Shown piece by piece: positions 12,328-22,952 of a stretch of 64,000 nt of DNA. Under the pieces are notes generated by a model, which did not search any database, was not told where the DNA came from, and worked only from the letters and a program-made list of their open reading frames with translations. The position numbers were made by a program, and so were the translations under genes. The stretch comes from Bacillota bacterium (GTDB lineage: Bacteria; Bacillota; Syntrophomonadia; Syntrophomonadales; DTU052). The DNA lies in assembly GCA_029781825.1 (NCBI GenBank), contig JAKOVY010000032.1, forward strand, positions 23,438 to 87,437. The letters are read 5' to 3'. The stretch's first letter is position 1; every line of letters starts with the position of its first letter.

Positions 12328-13764
12328 GTGAATCTCTACCAGTTAACCGTTCATAAAGCAGCAGAAATGTTGGCCCGACGGGAGATTAACGCCCAGGATA
12401 TTTTGGAATCCGTCTCCCGGCGGATTGACCTGGTTGAAGACAAGATCAAAGCCTTCATTACTCTTACCCTGACCCGGGCGGAAAAGGATGCAAAGGACCT
12501 TGACAGCCGTAGTGAAATCACGGGTCTTGCAGGAATCCCCTGTGGTGTGCAGGACAACCTCTGTACCAGGGGAGTAGCAACCACCTGTGCTTCGAAGATG
12601 CTGGAAGGCTTTGTTCCCCCATACGACGCCACGGCAGTTGGCAGGCTGAAGGCGGCGGGTGCCGTAATGGTGGGCAAGCTGAACATGGATGAGTTCGGTA
12701 TGGGGTGCTGTACCCAAAAGTCGGGCTTCCATCCCACGAGCAACCCCTGGGATCCAACCCGGGTTTCCGGCGGTTCCTCCGGGGGAGCAGCGGCTGCGGT
12801 AGCGGCCGGAGAGGTGTATTACGCCCTGGCTTCGGATACCGGCGGCAGTCTGAGACAGTCGGCCGCCTACTGTGGAGTGGTGGGGATGAGACCCACCTAC
12901 GGCCGGGTTTCCCGTTACGGCCTGGTAGCCGTAGCTTCATCGATGGATCAGGTGGGCCCGGTGACCAGAAACGTAACCGACTGTGCTCTGGTGCTGAACG
13001 TCATCTGTGGTTACGATGCTCTTGATTCCAACTGCCTGCAGGCGGAGGTGCCGGATTACCGGAATTACCTGGGAAGCAGCCTGAAAGGTATGAGGATTGG
13101 GTTCCCCCGCGAGTATTTTCAGGAGAACGTAGACGGACCCGTTAGAGATGCGGTAAAGAAAGCCCTTTTAAAATTTGAAGATCTGGGAGCCGTGGTGGAA
13201 GAGACCAGCCTTCCCCACAGCAGGTATGCCCTCCCCGTTTTCCGGTTGCTGGCATCGGCCGAAGCGAGCTCCAACATGTCCCGCTATGATGGCGTGAGGT
13301 ACGGTTACCGAGACGAAGAGGCTGAGGACATCGCAGAGATGATGAGCAGTTCTCGCGGTCGGGGCTTCGGACCTGAAGTGAAGCGCAACATACTGCTGGG
13401 AACTTATGTCCTGAGCAAGGAACAGTTTGATGATTACTATATGCGGGCTATGAAAGTACGGCGCCTGATCAAGGAAGACTTTGACCGGGCTTTTAAAAAA
13501 TATGATCTTCTGGTTTCGCCGGCTACGGTTGGGGTTGCTTTTCCCCGCGGTGAAAGGGATGAAGACCTGTCAGACATGCTCACCATACCGGCCAGCCTGG
13601 CCGGCATCCCGGCCATGTGCATCCCCGGGGGGATGGTAGACGGTCTGCCGGTGGGATTGCAGCTGATGGGTCCGGCGCTGGCGGAAGGAACGCTGCTTAA
13701 GGCCGCCTATGCCTTTGAGCAGGCTACAGATTACCATTTGCGCACACCCGTACTGGAGGTATAG
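12328..13764 (+). CDS. gatA: GatA paralog, copy 2; amidase-signature Ser residues kept but catalytic Lys replaced by Gln
   Basis: Full-length alignment to GatA copy 1; GIPCGVQDNLCTRG has CAG at 12550-12552 where copy 1 has AAG. Confidence 0.9.
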   Translation: MNLYQLTVHKAAEMLARREINAQDILESVSRRIDLVEDKIKAFITLTLTRAEKDAKDLDSRSEITGLAGIPCGVQDNLCTRGVATTCASKMLEGFVPPYDATAVGRLKAAGAVMVGKLNMDEFGMGCCTQKSGFHPTSNPWDPTRVSGGSSGGAAAAVAAGEVYYALASDTGGSLRQSAAYCGVVGMRPTYGRVSRYGLVAVASSMDQVGPVTRNVTDCALVLNVICGYDALDSNCLQAEVPDYRNYLGSSLKGMRIGFPREYFQENVDGPVRDAVKKALLKFEDLGAVVEETSLPHSRYALPVFRLLASAEASSNMSRYDGVRYGYRDEEAEDIAEMMSSSRGRGFGPEVKRNILLGTYVLSKEQFDDYYMRAMKVRRLIKEDFDRAFKKYDLLVSPATVGVAFPRGERDEDLSDMLTIPASLAGIPAMCIPGGMVDGLPVGLQLMGPALAEGTLLKAAYAFEQATDYHLRTPVLEV

Positions 13765-13767
13765 ATC

Positions 13768-15216
13768 ATGACTGATAAATATGAAGCGGTAATAGGCCTG
13801 GAAGTGCACGTGGAACTGAAAACCAACACCAAGGCCTTCTGCGGCTGTGGACTTTCCTTTGGAGCTTTGCCCAACAGCCATGTATGTCCCGGCTGCCTGG
13901 GGATGCCCGGTGCCATACCGGTTCTTAACCGGGGACTGGTGGAGTACGCGATAAAAACGGGCCTGGCCTTGAACTGCAAAATCGCCGAGTACTGCCGGTT
14001 TGACCGTAAAAACTATTTTTACCCGGATCTGCCGGCGAACTACCAGATATCTCAACTCGATCTTCCCATTGCCAGTGCGGGGTACCTGGAGATTGAAGTC
14101 GAAGGGGAAAAGAAAAAGATCGGCATCAACCGGGTGCACATGGAAGAGGATGCAGGAAAGCTGGTGCATCAAGGCAGTATAATGACAACCCCCTATTCCC
14201 TGGTAGATTTGAACCGGGCGGGAACGCCGCTGCTGGAAATTGTCTCCGAGCCCGATATCAGGTCTCCTCGGGAAGCCTATCTGTATATGCAAAAACTGCG
14301 CTCGATCCTTTTGTTCCTTGGAGTTTCGGACTGCAAAATGGAAGAGGGGTCCCTGCGCTGTGACGCCAACGTATCGGTCAGACCTCGAGGCCAGGAAAAA
14401 TTGGGAACCAGGACCGAGATAAAGAATCTAAACTCCTTCCGTTCACTGGAACGGGCTGTGGATTACGAAATCAAGCGGCATATCGAGGTCCTGGAGGACG
14501 GTGGGGAACTGGTTCAGGAAACCCGCACCTGGGATGAGGACCGGCAGATCACCCTAAGCATGCGCTCCAAGGAAGAGGCTCAGGATTACAGGTACTTCCC
14601 GGATCCCGACCTGCCCCCCGTTATAATTGACCGGGAATGGATAGAAAATGTCCGCAAGACCCTGCCGGAACTTCCGGATCAGGCCCGCGAGCGCTTGATG
14701 ACCCGGCATAACCTGTCGTCGTATGATGCCAACATCCTTACTATGTCCAAGGATGTCCTGGACTTCTTCGATGCCTGTGTTGCCGAGTACAACGAACCCA
14801 AGTTGATTGCCAACTGGATTATGGGAGAACTGACCAGACTGCTAAACCAGAACAACATGGAGATCAAGGAGTGCAAGATTACTCCTTCATCCCTGGTGGA
14901 AATGCTGAGGCTTTTGGAACAGGGGACCATAAGCGGCAAGATTGCCAAAGTAGTCTTTGAAGAGATGTTCAACACCGGGGATGCGCCGGAGAAGATCGTG
15001 AAAGACCGGGGGCTGGTACAGATCTCGGATGAATCGGCCATAAAAGCGATAGTGGATGAAGTTATTGCCGGCAATCCAAAGGTAGTGGAGGATTATAAGA
15101 ACGGCAAAGGCAAGGCCCTCGGGTTCCTGGTGGGTCAGGTTATGAAAGCCAGCAAGGGCAAAGCCAACCCGGAAGTGGTCAACCGGCTCCTGATGGAGGA
15201 GCTGTCTCGCCCCTAA
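13768..15216 (+). CDS. gatB: GatB paralog, copy 2
   Basis: [45 protein letters not shown] retained. Confidence 0.93.
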   Translation: MTDKYEAVIGLEVHVELKTNTKAFCGCGLSFGALPNSHVCPGCLGMPGAIPVLNRGLVEYAIKTGLALNCKIAEYCRFDRKNYFYPDLPANYQISQLDLPIASAGYLEIEVEGEKKKIGINRVHMEEDAGKLVHQGSIMTTPYSLVDLNRAGTPLLEIVSEPDIRSPREAYLYMQKLRSILLFLGVSDCKMEEGSLRCDANVSVRPRGQEKLGTRTEIKNLNSFRSLERAVDYEIKRHIEVLEDGGELVQETRTWDEDRQITLSMRSKEEAQDYRYFPDPDLPPVIIDREWIENVRKTLPELPDQARERLMTRHNLSSYDANILTMSKDVLDFFDACVAEYNEPKLIANWIMGELTRLLNQNNMEIKECKITPSSLVEMLRLLEQGTISGKIAKVVFEEMFNTGDAPEKIVKDRGLVQISDESAIKAIVDEVIAGNPKVVEDYKNGKGKALGFLVGQVMKASKGKANPEVVNRLLMEELSRP

Positions 15217-15489
15217 ACCTTTTCCCCTTGCATCTGGATATCCCGGCTTTACTTTGCGTGCCGAACCCTTCAAACCCCGGCGGTTTCCGGAAGTAGGATA
15301 AATCATATCCTTTATACCGGGGCGGTACTTGCCGTGGCTGTGCGAAGCTGTTATTTAGTGATATAATTCAAAAATCAGTAAGGGTATGGTTTAATGTATT
15401 ATTATGGAATTATTAACCACTACCATTGGGTTTATCATAATACAACTCAAATGTCAGGTTATCTCAGTGAGGGAAAGGAGTGGAATTGA

Positions 15490-16662
15490 TTGCCGATCAC
15501 TTCTACTGGAAAAGAATGGTTTTTGGAGGAGGGGGCCAAAGTCTATATTGTTGACACCACCTTGCGTGACGGGGAGCAGACCGCCGGAGTGGTTTTTTCC
15601 AATGAGGAAAAGATTCGGATCGCCAGGTATCTCGATGAGCTGGGGGTTGATCAGATCGAGGCCGGTATCCCGGTGATGGGCGGCGATGAAAAGAAGTGCA
15701 TCCGCGAAATTGTTGACATGGGCCTGAAAGCCAGCATTATGGCTTGGAATCGCGCGGTAATCAACGATATTAAAGAATCAATTGATTGCGGTGTTGATGC
15801 GGTTGCCATATCCATCTCGGCTTCGGATCTTCATATAGAGTATAAGCTGCAGACCACCCGGGAGGATGTCCTCAGGCGCATGGCGGACGCGGTCAAGTTT
15901 GCCAAGGACAAGGGGCTTTATGTATCAGTTAATGCCGAGGATGCTTCCCGTGCTCATATGGATTTTCTGGTCGAGTTTGCTCTCACTGCCAAACACTGCG
16001 GAGCCGATCGTCTCCGCTTCTGCGATACGGTGGGCATTCTTGATCCCCTGACCACTTACCGCAAGATCACCACGCTGGTCAACTCCGTGGGATTGGACAT
16101 AGAGATGCACACCCACAACGATTTCGGGCTGGCAACAGCCAATTCCCTGGCCGGGGTCTATGCCGGTGCCAGATATGTGGGGGTAACCATAAACGGTCTG
16201 GGAGAAAGAGCCGGAAACGCTTCCCTGCAGGAAGTGGTTATGGGATTAAAGCACCTTATGAAACTGGACTTAAGATTTAAGACCGAAATGTTCCGTGAAG
16301 TGGCGGAGTACGTGGCCAAGGCTTCAGGAAGAACCCTGTCTCCGGCTCATCCCATCGTGGGTACCAACATTTTTGCCCATGAATCCGGAATCCACGGTGA
16401 CGGGGTGCTGAAGAACCCCATGAACTATGAAGCCTTTTCGCCCCAGGAGGTGGGGCTGGAACGCCAAATCGTTATCGGCAAGCATTCGGGAACTAACGCG
16501 TTAAAAGCCAAGTTTATCGAGTATGAGATAGAACTCACCGACGAGCAGGCCAAGGATCTGCTGGCGTTGGTCAGAGCCAAGGCGATTGAACTGAAAAGGC
16601 CGCTGTTTGATAAAGAACTGGCAGCATTATATGAAACTTACATGAAGGGGAGAGAAAAGTAA
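15490..16662 (+). CDS. NifV/homocitrate synthase-like enzyme; candidate Re-citrate synthase
   Basis: DTTLRDGEQTAGVVFS, HTHNDFGLATANSLAG, NGLGERAGNASLQEV; operon with aconitase-like and IDH genes. Confidence 0.85.
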   Translation: MPITSTGKEWFLEEGAKVYIVDTTLRDGEQTAGVVFSNEEKIRIARYLDELGVDQIEAGIPVMGGDEKKCIREIVDMGLKASIMAWNRAVINDIKESIDCGVDAVAISISASDLHIEYKLQTTREDVLRRMADAVKFAKDKGLYVSVNAEDASRAHMDFLVEFALTAKHCGADRLRFCDTVGILDPLTTYRKITTLVNSVGLDIEMHTHNDFGLATANSLAGVYAGARYVGVTINGLGERAGNASLQEVVMGLKHLMKLDLRFKTEMFREVAEYVAKASGRTLSPAHPIVGTNIFAHESGIHGDGVLKNPMNYEAFSPQEVGLERQIVIGKHSGTNALKAKFIEYEIELTDEQAKDLLALVRAKAIELKRPLFDKELAALYETYMKGREK

Positions 16663-17919
16663 TTGGGCAAGACAATCGCGGAAAAAATCCTGTCTATGAA
16701 GTCGGGTGTTGATGCCCGTGCCAACGACATTGTTATCGCCGATCTTGATTTTGTGATGGGGCAGGACGGGACCTCCCCCCTGGCCATACAGGCTTTTACC
16801 GAGATGGGAGGTCTTCGGGTTTTCGACCCCCGACGGGTGGCCATGGTCATTGATCACAGTGCTCCCAGCCCCCTGGAAGGGGTTTCTGCTCTCCATAAGA
16901 AGATGCGCGATTTTGCGGATCGTTATGGAGTTATGCTTTACGATATCGGGGACGGGGTCTGTCACCAACTGGTTCCGGAGAAGGGGCATGTAGCCCCTGG
17001 AACCCTGGTTATCGGGGCCGACAGCCATACCTGTACCTACGGGGCCCTGAATGCTTTTGCTACCGGGGTCGGTTCCACCGACCTGGCGGCAGGGATGATT
17101 TCCGGGAAGCTGTGGTTCAAGGTTCCCGAAACCTTTAAGTTTGTGCTCCATGGGGAACTGCCTCCGGGAGTGTTCTCCAAGGACCTCATCCTCTATCTTA
17201 TCGGGGATGTTACCGCCGATGGAGCGACTTACATGGCGGCGGAATACGTGGGAGAGGCCATCAGGGCTCTGTCAATGGAGGCTCGGTTTACCATCAGCAA
17301 TATGGCCATCGAGATGGGGGCCAAGGTGGGACTGATGGAGGCCGACGAGAAGACGGAAGCCTGGGTAAGAGAACACTCTTCCCTCCCCTATAATCCCGTA
17401 TTTGCCGATCCTGATGCGGTTTATGCTCAGGTAAGGGAGTATGACGTCAGCAAACTGGAACCTCAGGTGGCCAAGCCTCATACCGTTGACAATGTCTCCC
17501 CCATCGGAGAAGTGGCCGGCATTGAGGTTCAGCAGTGTGTAATCGGTACCTGCACCAACGGCAGGTTGGAAGACCTTCGTATTGCTGCCAAAATCCTGGA
17601 GGGGAAAAAGATTCATCCCCGCACCAGGTTGATTGTAGCCCCGGCTTCCCGTCAGGTTTTCCTGGATGCCATTCGGGAAGGGATTATCACCACCCTGGTG
17701 GAAGCGGGAGCAGCCATAGTCACCCCTGGCTGCGGTCCCTGTGTGGGAACTCACAACGGGGTGCCGTCGGACGGGGAAAATGTGATCGCCACCTCCAACC
17801 GGAACTTCAAGGGCCGCATGGGTAATAACAAGGCCTTCATATACCTGGGGTCACCGGCCACGGTGGCGGCCTCGGCGATTGCCGGGAAAATCAGCGACCC
17901 CAGAGAATACTGGAGGTAG
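16663..17919 (+). CDS. Aconitase/3-isopropylmalate dehydratase family large subunit (TTG start)
   Basis: GADSHTCTYGALNAFATGVGSTD, CVIGTCTNGRLEDLR, PGCGPCVGTHNG iron-sulfur ligand motifs. Confidence 0.93.
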   Translation: MGKTIAEKILSMKSGVDARANDIVIADLDFVMGQDGTSPLAIQAFTEMGGLRVFDPRRVAMVIDHSAPSPLEGVSALHKKMRDFADRYGVMLYDIGDGVCHQLVPEKGHVAPGTLVIGADSHTCTYGALNAFATGVGSTDLAAGMISGKLWFKVPETFKFVLHGELPPGVFSKDLILYLIGDVTADGATYMAAEYVGEAIRALSMEARFTISNMAIEMGAKVGLMEADEKTEAWVREHSSLPYNPVFADPDAVYAQVREYDVSKLEPQVAKPHTVDNVSPIGEVAGIEVQQCVIGTCTNGRLEDLRIAAKILEGKKIHPRTRLIVAPASRQVFLDAIREGIITTLVEAGAAIVTPGCGPCVGTHNGVPSDGENVIATSNRNFKGRMGNNKAFIYLGSPATVAASAIAGKISDPREYWR

Positions 17920-17929
17920 GTGAATAACA

Positions 17930-18430
17930 ATGAATTTCAGAGGCAAAGCTCACAAATTCGGCGATGATGTGAACACGGATTATATCATCTCAGGGCGCTA
18001 TAAGTTTAAGACCCTGGATATGAAGGAACTGGCCAAACACGTAATGGAAGACCTGGACCCCGATTTTTACTCCAAGCTTAACAAGGGTGACTTCATTGTC
18101 GCCGGCAAGAATTTTGGCTGCGGTTCCTCCAGAGAGCAGGCACCCCTGGCGATAATCAATGCCGATATCAGTGCGGTTATTGCCAAGTCCTTTGCCAGGA
18201 TTTTTTACCGCAATGCCATCAATACCGGTTTGCCGCTCCTGGAATGCGATACGGATCTGATAAACCCGGGAGATGAGCTGGAGGTCGATCTGGGCCGGGG
18301 AATAATACGAAACCTCACCCAGGATACGGAAATAAAAGTAACACCGCTGCCGCCCGTTATGCTGAAGATACTGTCCGAAGGCGGGCTGGTTGAGCACTTC
18401 AAAAAGCATGGAACCTTCAATTTGGAATAA
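17930..18430 (+). CDS. Aconitase/3-isopropylmalate dehydratase family small subunit
   Basis: DDVNTDYIISGRYKF and GKNFGCGSSREQAPLAI motifs. Confidence 0.94.
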   Translation: MNFRGKAHKFGDDVNTDYIISGRYKFKTLDMKELAKHVMEDLDPDFYSKLNKGDFIVAGKNFGCGSSREQAPLAIINADISAVIAKSFARIFYRNAINTGLPLLECDTDLINPGDELEVDLGRGIIRNLTQDTEIKVTPLPPVMLKILSEGGLVEHFKKHGTFNLE

Positions 18431-18450
18431 ACAGGTTGTGCAAACAGGGT

Positions 18451-18477
18451 GAAGCCGGGGGAATCTCCCCGGGCTTC
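18451..18477 (+). other. Intra-operon hairpin upstream of isocitrate dehydrogenase
   Basis: GAAGCC-GGGGGAATCTCCCCG-GGCTTC inverted repeat. Confidence 0.5.
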
Positions 18478-18504
18478 AAACATAATAAGCTGGAGGGCTG
18501 AAAC

Positions 18505-19782
18505 TTGGCATCGACAACGAATGGGCAGAGAATACAGATTGAAGACAATCAACTCAAGGTTCCCGACCACCCGGTAATTCCTTTCATTGAGGGCGATGGC
18601 ACCGGGCCCGATATTTGGGCAGCGGCTTCCCGAGTTTTGGACGCGGCCGTTGCCAAGGCTTATGGGGGCAAGAGGTCAATCGTCTGGAAGGAGGTCTTGG
18701 CCGGGGAAAAGGCCTTCAAAGAGACCGGAAGCTGGTTGCCGGATGAGACCCTGGAAACGATCCGGCATTACCTGGTTGCCATTAAGGGTCCTCTTACCAC
18801 CCCGGTGGGCGGCGGCATCCGTTCCCTCAATGTGGCCCTGCGGCAGGAGCTTGACCTGTATGCCTGCGTCCGCCCGGTTCGCTGGTTTAAAGGGGTTCCT
18901 TCCCCGGTGAAAAGGCCGTGGGACACGGATATGGTTATTTTCAGGGAGAATACCGAGGATATCTATGCCGGTATCGAATACCCCATGGGATCGGATGAGG
19001 TAAAAAAGCTCCTGAGATTCCTGCGCGAAGAAATGAAAGTCGACAAAATCAGATTTCCCAAAACTTCCGGCCTCGGCATCAAGCCGGTGTCCGAAGAAGG
19101 TTCCAAACGGCTGGTGCGGGCCGCCATACGGTATGCCATCAAGGAAGGTCGAAAGAGTGTAACCCTGGTTCACAAAGGCAACATCATGAAGTTTACCGAA
19201 GGAGCCTTCAAGCAGTGGGGTTACGAGGTGGCGGAGGAGGAATTCGGCGACATAGTTTTCACCTGGAACCAGTATGATCGCATCAAGGAAGAAAAGGGTG
19301 AGGATGCTGCCAACCAGGCCCAGAGGGAAGCCGAGGCCGAAGGCAGGATCATCGTCAAGGATGTTATTGCCGATATCTTCCTGCAGCAGATATTGACCCG
19401 GCCGCGGGAGTTCTCGGTGGTAGCGACCATGAATCTAAACGGCGACTATATCTCCGATGCCCTGGCCGCTCAGGTAGGGGGCATTGGCATAGCGCCGGGT
19501 GCCAACATCAATTACGAGACCGGTCACGCCATTTTTGAGGCCACTCACGGCACCGCTCCCAAATACGCCGGGCTCGACAAGGTAAATCCCTCCTCGGTGA
19601 TACTGTCGGGAGAGATGATGCTCCGCTATCTGGGTTGGGACGAAGCCGCTGCGCTGATAATCACAGCCCTGGAACGGACTATCGACCAGAAGATTGTGAC
19701 CTATGACTTTGCCCGCCTGATGGAAGGGGCCACCGAGGTCAAGTGCTCGCAGTTCGCAGATGAACTGATTAAGAATATGTAA
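18505..19782 (+). CDS. icd: Isocitrate dehydrogenase, NADP-type family (TTG start)
   Basis: [54 protein letters not shown]. Confidence 0.95.
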   Translation: MASTTNGQRIQIEDNQLKVPDHPVIPFIEGDGTGPDIWAAASRVLDAAVAKAYGGKRSIVWKEVLAGEKAFKETGSWLPDETLETIRHYLVAIKGPLTTPVGGGIRSLNVALRQELDLYACVRPVRWFKGVPSPVKRPWDTDMVIFRENTEDIYAGIEYPMGSDEVKKLLRFLREEMKVDKIRFPKTSGLGIKPVSEEGSKRLVRAAIRYAIKEGRKSVTLVHKGNIMKFTEGAFKQWGYEVAEEEFGDIVFTWNQYDRIKEEKGEDAANQAQREAEAEGRIIVKDVIADIFLQQILTRPREFSVVATMNLNGDYISDALAAQVGGIGIAPGANINYETGHAIFEATHGTAPKYAGLDKVNPSSVILSGEMMLRYLGWDEAAALIITALERTIDQKIVTYDFARLMEGATEVKCSQFADELIKNM

Positions 19783-19822
19783 AATTCAGACGGTCCGGCA
19801 GGAGCAACCATAATAGAACTTT

Positions 19823-19863
19823 AGGGGGAGACGGGGATGACGCCCGGCTCCCCTGAATTTTTT
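19823..19863 (+). terminator. Rho-independent terminator after icd
   Basis: AGGGGGAG...CTCCCCT stem followed by T-run. Confidence 0.7.
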
Positions 19864-19966
19864 CCCCACGATCCCTCAAGTGACCGCAGGATGTTCTTTG
19901 GAGTAAGCGTAGAGGAATCGATAATTATTGACAAAACCTATTGTTTTACTTATATTTAATTTAAAA

Positions 19967-19982
19967 GTTAGTCTAACCTAAC
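19967..19982. promoter_or_regulatory. DtxR/IdeR-like iron box upstream of the dtxR-feoA gene
   Basis: GTTAGTCTAACCTAAC resembles half of TTAGGTTAGSCTAACCTAA; a near-identical copy precedes feoB. Confidence 0.7.
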
Positions 19983-19997
19983 ATTGAGGTGTATCAG

Positions 19998-20636
19998 ATG
20001 CCGAAAAAGTTGTCTCCATCAATGCAGGACTACCTGGAAACGATTCTGGACCTTTCAGCAGAAGATGAAGAGGTCAGGATTACTGATATTGCCAACCGGC
20101 TGAACATATCCAAGGCCAGCACCAACCAGGCGATAGGGGGGTTGGTGAAACGGGGTATGGTAACGCACCGGCATTACGGACCGGTGGCCTTGACCGAAAA
20201 GGGAAGGTCGGAAGCGGAGAAGATCCGCTATCGCCATGATGTGCTCAAGAAGCTGTTGACTGACGTAATGAAAGTGGACCCTGAAGTGGCGGAGCGGGAT
20301 GCCTGCTTAATGGAGCATACCATAAGCCAGGAGACTTTAACCAAAATGGTTAGTTTTATGGAGAGTTATACCGCCGGAAAGGAGGAGACCGAAATGCCGG
20401 AAAACACCTATACCAGATTGAGTGATCTCATGGTGGGAACCAAAGCGATAATCAAAAAAATTGTCTCCAGCGGCAGCCTTAAGAAGAGGATATTGGAAAT
20501 GGGTCTTACCGTAGGGACCACGGTGGAGGTTAAGGGGGTAGCCCCCATGGGAGATCCGATTGATGTGCTGGTCAAAGGTTATCATTTGAGTCTCCGCAAA
20601 AAGGAAGCCTCGTTGGTTTTGGTCGAGGTGGTATGA
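19998..20636 (+). CDS. DtxR/MntR-family metalloregulator fused to a FeoA-like SH3 domain
   Basis: N-terminal DtxR HTH (SPSMQDYLETILDLS...ITDIANRLNISKAST), C-terminal FeoA (LKKRILEMGLTVGTTVEVKGVAPMGDPIDV). Confidence 0.88.
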   Translation: MPKKLSPSMQDYLETILDLSAEDEEVRITDIANRLNISKASTNQAIGGLVKRGMVTHRHYGPVALTEKGRSEAEKIRYRHDVLKKLLTDVMKVDPEVAERDACLMEHTISQETLTKMVSFMESYTAGKEETEMPENTYTRLSDLMVGTKAIIKKIVSSGSLKKRILEMGLTVGTTVEVKGVAPMGDPIDVLVKGYHLSLRKKEASLVLVEVV

Positions 20637-20654
20637 TTATTATTTTGCAATAAA

Positions 20655-20670
20655 GTTAGGCTAACCTAAC
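20655..20670. promoter_or_regulatory. DtxR-like iron box upstream of feoB
   Basis: GTTAGGCTAACCTAAC, palindromic TTAGGCTAACCTAA core. Confidence 0.75.
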
Positions 20671-20688
20671 ATATCGGGAGGGTTGTGA

Positions 20689-22752
20689 ATGAGCATTATG
20701 CTGGATAAGAAGCCGGAGCGCGAGAAAAGACCGGCCCCCATTACCGTAGCGGTAGCGGGGAATCCCAACAGCGGCAAAACCTCAATTTTTAATAATCTAA
20801 CCGGGTCGAACCAGCAGGTGGGCAACTGGCCGGGGGTTACGGTGACCAAGAAGGAAGGCCGGTTACTGATGGGATCGACCAAGGCCCGTATCGTTGACCT
20901 GCCCGGCATCTACAGCCTTGGAGCCTACAGTGAAGATGAGATGGTAGCGCGCGATTACATCCTGAGCGGGGAGCCGGATGTAATCATTGATGTTGTAGAT
21001 GCGGGAAACATAGAGCGCAACCTCTATCTTACCACGCAAATACTGGAGGCAGGCGGAAACATAGTCATTGCTCTCAACATGCTGGATGAGGCCAGGAAAC
21101 AGAACATTCATATTGATATACCCGCTCTGGCCGAGCGGTTGGGAGTTCCGGTGGTTCCGACGGTCGCCCGTTTGCAGCAGGGTATGAAGGAACTGGTGGA
21201 GGCGGTGTGGGAAGCATCCCGAACCTCCAAACCCAAGCCGTTTCGCATCTACTATGGAGAATTGATTGAGTCCGAACTGGAGGTCCTGGAGGAACTGGTG
21301 AAAACGGTTCCTGAGTTAACGGCTCGCCTGCATCCCCGCTATGTTGCGGTCAAACTCCTGGAGGATGAGGATTGGCTGCACAAAAAGATTGAGACCCTGG
21401 ATGCGGATACCCGGGAGCGCCTGATGACGGCAGCCCGCGACAGCATTAGTCGCCTCAAGATGCATTACGGGGACGACCTCGATTCCGCCCTGATTGAACA
21501 GCGATACCGTTTTATTGCCGATCTCCTAAAGGGAGTTGTAATCAGATCTGAGGACAAGAAGGAAAAAGATACCGTTTCCGAAGCTATTGACCGGGTGGTG
21601 CTCAATCGTTACCTGGGAATCCCGGTATTCCTCTTTGTGATGTTCGGAATGTTCCAGGCCACCTTTACTCTTGGCGCTCCCTTGAGCGATATTATCGAGA
21701 CCTTCTTTGCCTGGCTGGGAGGTTGGGTGGCAGGAGGGATAAACAATCTGCTGGTGTCTTCGCTGGTCGTGGATGCAGTGATCGGCGGGGTGGGCTCGGT
21801 CCTGGTATTCGTCCCGCCCATATGCCTCTTGTTCCTAATCATATCGCTGCTCGAGGACAGCGGTTACATGGCGCGAGCCGCCTATATTATGGACCGGTTC
21901 ATGCAGAACCTGGGATTGCACGGCCGCTCCTTTATCCCTCTGTTGATCGGTTTCGGGTGTAATGTGCCCGCGGTAATGGCGGCCCGTACCCTGGAAAACA
22001 AAGGGGATCGGCTGACCACGATCCTAATCGCGCCCTTGATGTCATGTGCGGCCCGGCTCCCGGTTTATGTCCTGTTTGTCGGGATCTTTTTCACCGCCTA
22101 TCAGGGATTGGCGGTTTTATCACTGTATCTGCTGGGCATAGTGCTGGCGATTATTGCCGCCCATTTGTTCAAGAAGTTCCTTTTCAAGGGGGAAGAGGCT
22201 CCGTTTATATTGGAGATCCCGCCGTACCGCATTCCAACCCTGAAAACGGCTCTGCTGCATATGTGGCAGCGGGGGAGTCAATTCCTTAAAAAGGCGGGAA
22301 CCATAATCTTTGCGGCGGTGGTTCTGGTGTGGGCTATGTCCAATCTGCCGTGGGGCGTGGAGTATGCCAGCAGGGACAGCCTCATGGGTATGATGGGCGG
22401 CTGGCTGGCCCCGGTTTTTGAACCGCTGGGCTTTGGTACCTGGCAGGCCGCTTCGGCTCTCATATTCGGTCTTCTGGCCAAAGAGATAGTGGTGGGAACC
22501 CTGGCGGTGGTCTACGGCGCCGGCGAAGCAGGTCTTGCAGCAGCCATCTCCAGCGTTTTCACCCCATTGAGCGCTTTCAGCTTCATGGTCATGGTCCTGG
22601 TATACAGCCCGTGTGTGGCCACCATTGCCGCAATCAGGCGGGAAACCGACTCCCGCGGGTGGACTGCATTCGCCATCGGTTACAGCCTGGTACTGGGATG
22701 GGTGCTGGCCTTTGTGATATACCAGGGCGGAAAACTGCTTGGTTTAGCGTAA
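20689..22752 (+). CDS. feoB: Ferrous iron transporter B
   Basis: [30 protein letters not shown]1 motif plus FeoB transmembrane domain. Confidence 0.97.
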   Translation: MSIMLDKKPEREKRPAPITVAVAGNPNSGKTSIFNNLTGSNQQVGNWPGVTVTKKEGRLLMGSTKARIVDLPGIYSLGAYSEDEMVARDYILSGEPDVIIDVVDAGNIERNLYLTTQILEAGGNIVIALNMLDEARKQNIHIDIPALAERLGVPVVPTVARLQQGMKELVEAVWEASRTSKPKPFRIYYGELIESELEVLEELVKTVPELTARLHPRYVAVKLLEDEDWLHKKIETLDADTRERLMTAARDSISRLKMHYGDDLDSALIEQRYRFIADLLKGVVIRSEDKKEKDTVSEAIDRVVLNRYLGIPVFLFVMFGMFQATFTLGAPLSDIIETFFAWLGGWVAGGINNLLVSSLVVDAVIGGVGSVLVFVPPICLLFLIISLLEDSGYMARAAYIMDRFMQNLGLHGRSFIPLLIGFGCNVPAVMAARTLENKGDRLTTILIAPLMSCAARLPVYVLFVGIFFTAYQGLAVLSLYLLGIVLAIIAAHLFKKFLFKGEEAPFILEIPPYRIPTLKTALLHMWQRGSQFLKKAGTIIFAAVVLVWAMSNLPWGVEYASRDSLMGMMGGWLAPVFEPLGFGTWQAASALIFGLLAKEIVVGTLAVVYGAGEAGLAAAISSVFTPLSAFSFMVMVLVYSPCVATIAAIRRETDSRGWTAFAIGYSLVLGWVLAFVIYQGGKLLGLA

Positions 22753-22772
22753 TTTGAAAGGAGGGATCCCGT

Positions 22773-22952
22773 GTGGAAACTGTAATAATCGTGATTATAG
22801 GGGCACTGGCTTTGTTTCTGCTTATAAAAAGAGTCTTTTCGCGCTCCGGCGGTCCCAGCGAGTGCGACAGGCCGTGCAATTGCGGCTGTTCAGATTACTC
22901 ATGCACATACAACCCGAACCCGAATGCGGAGGTAACGGATTCGACCAAATAG
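22773..22952 (+). CDS. FeoB-associated Cys-rich small membrane protein (59 aa, GTG start), absent from the supplied ORF track
   Basis: Manual translation METVIIVIIGALALFLLIKRVFSRSGGPSECDRPCNCGCSDYSCTYNPNPNAEVTDSTK; RBS GAAAGGAGGG; directly after feoB. Confidence 0.85.
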   Translation: METVIIVIIGALALFLLIKRVFSRSGGPSECDRPCNCGCSDYSCTYNPNPNAEVTDSTK

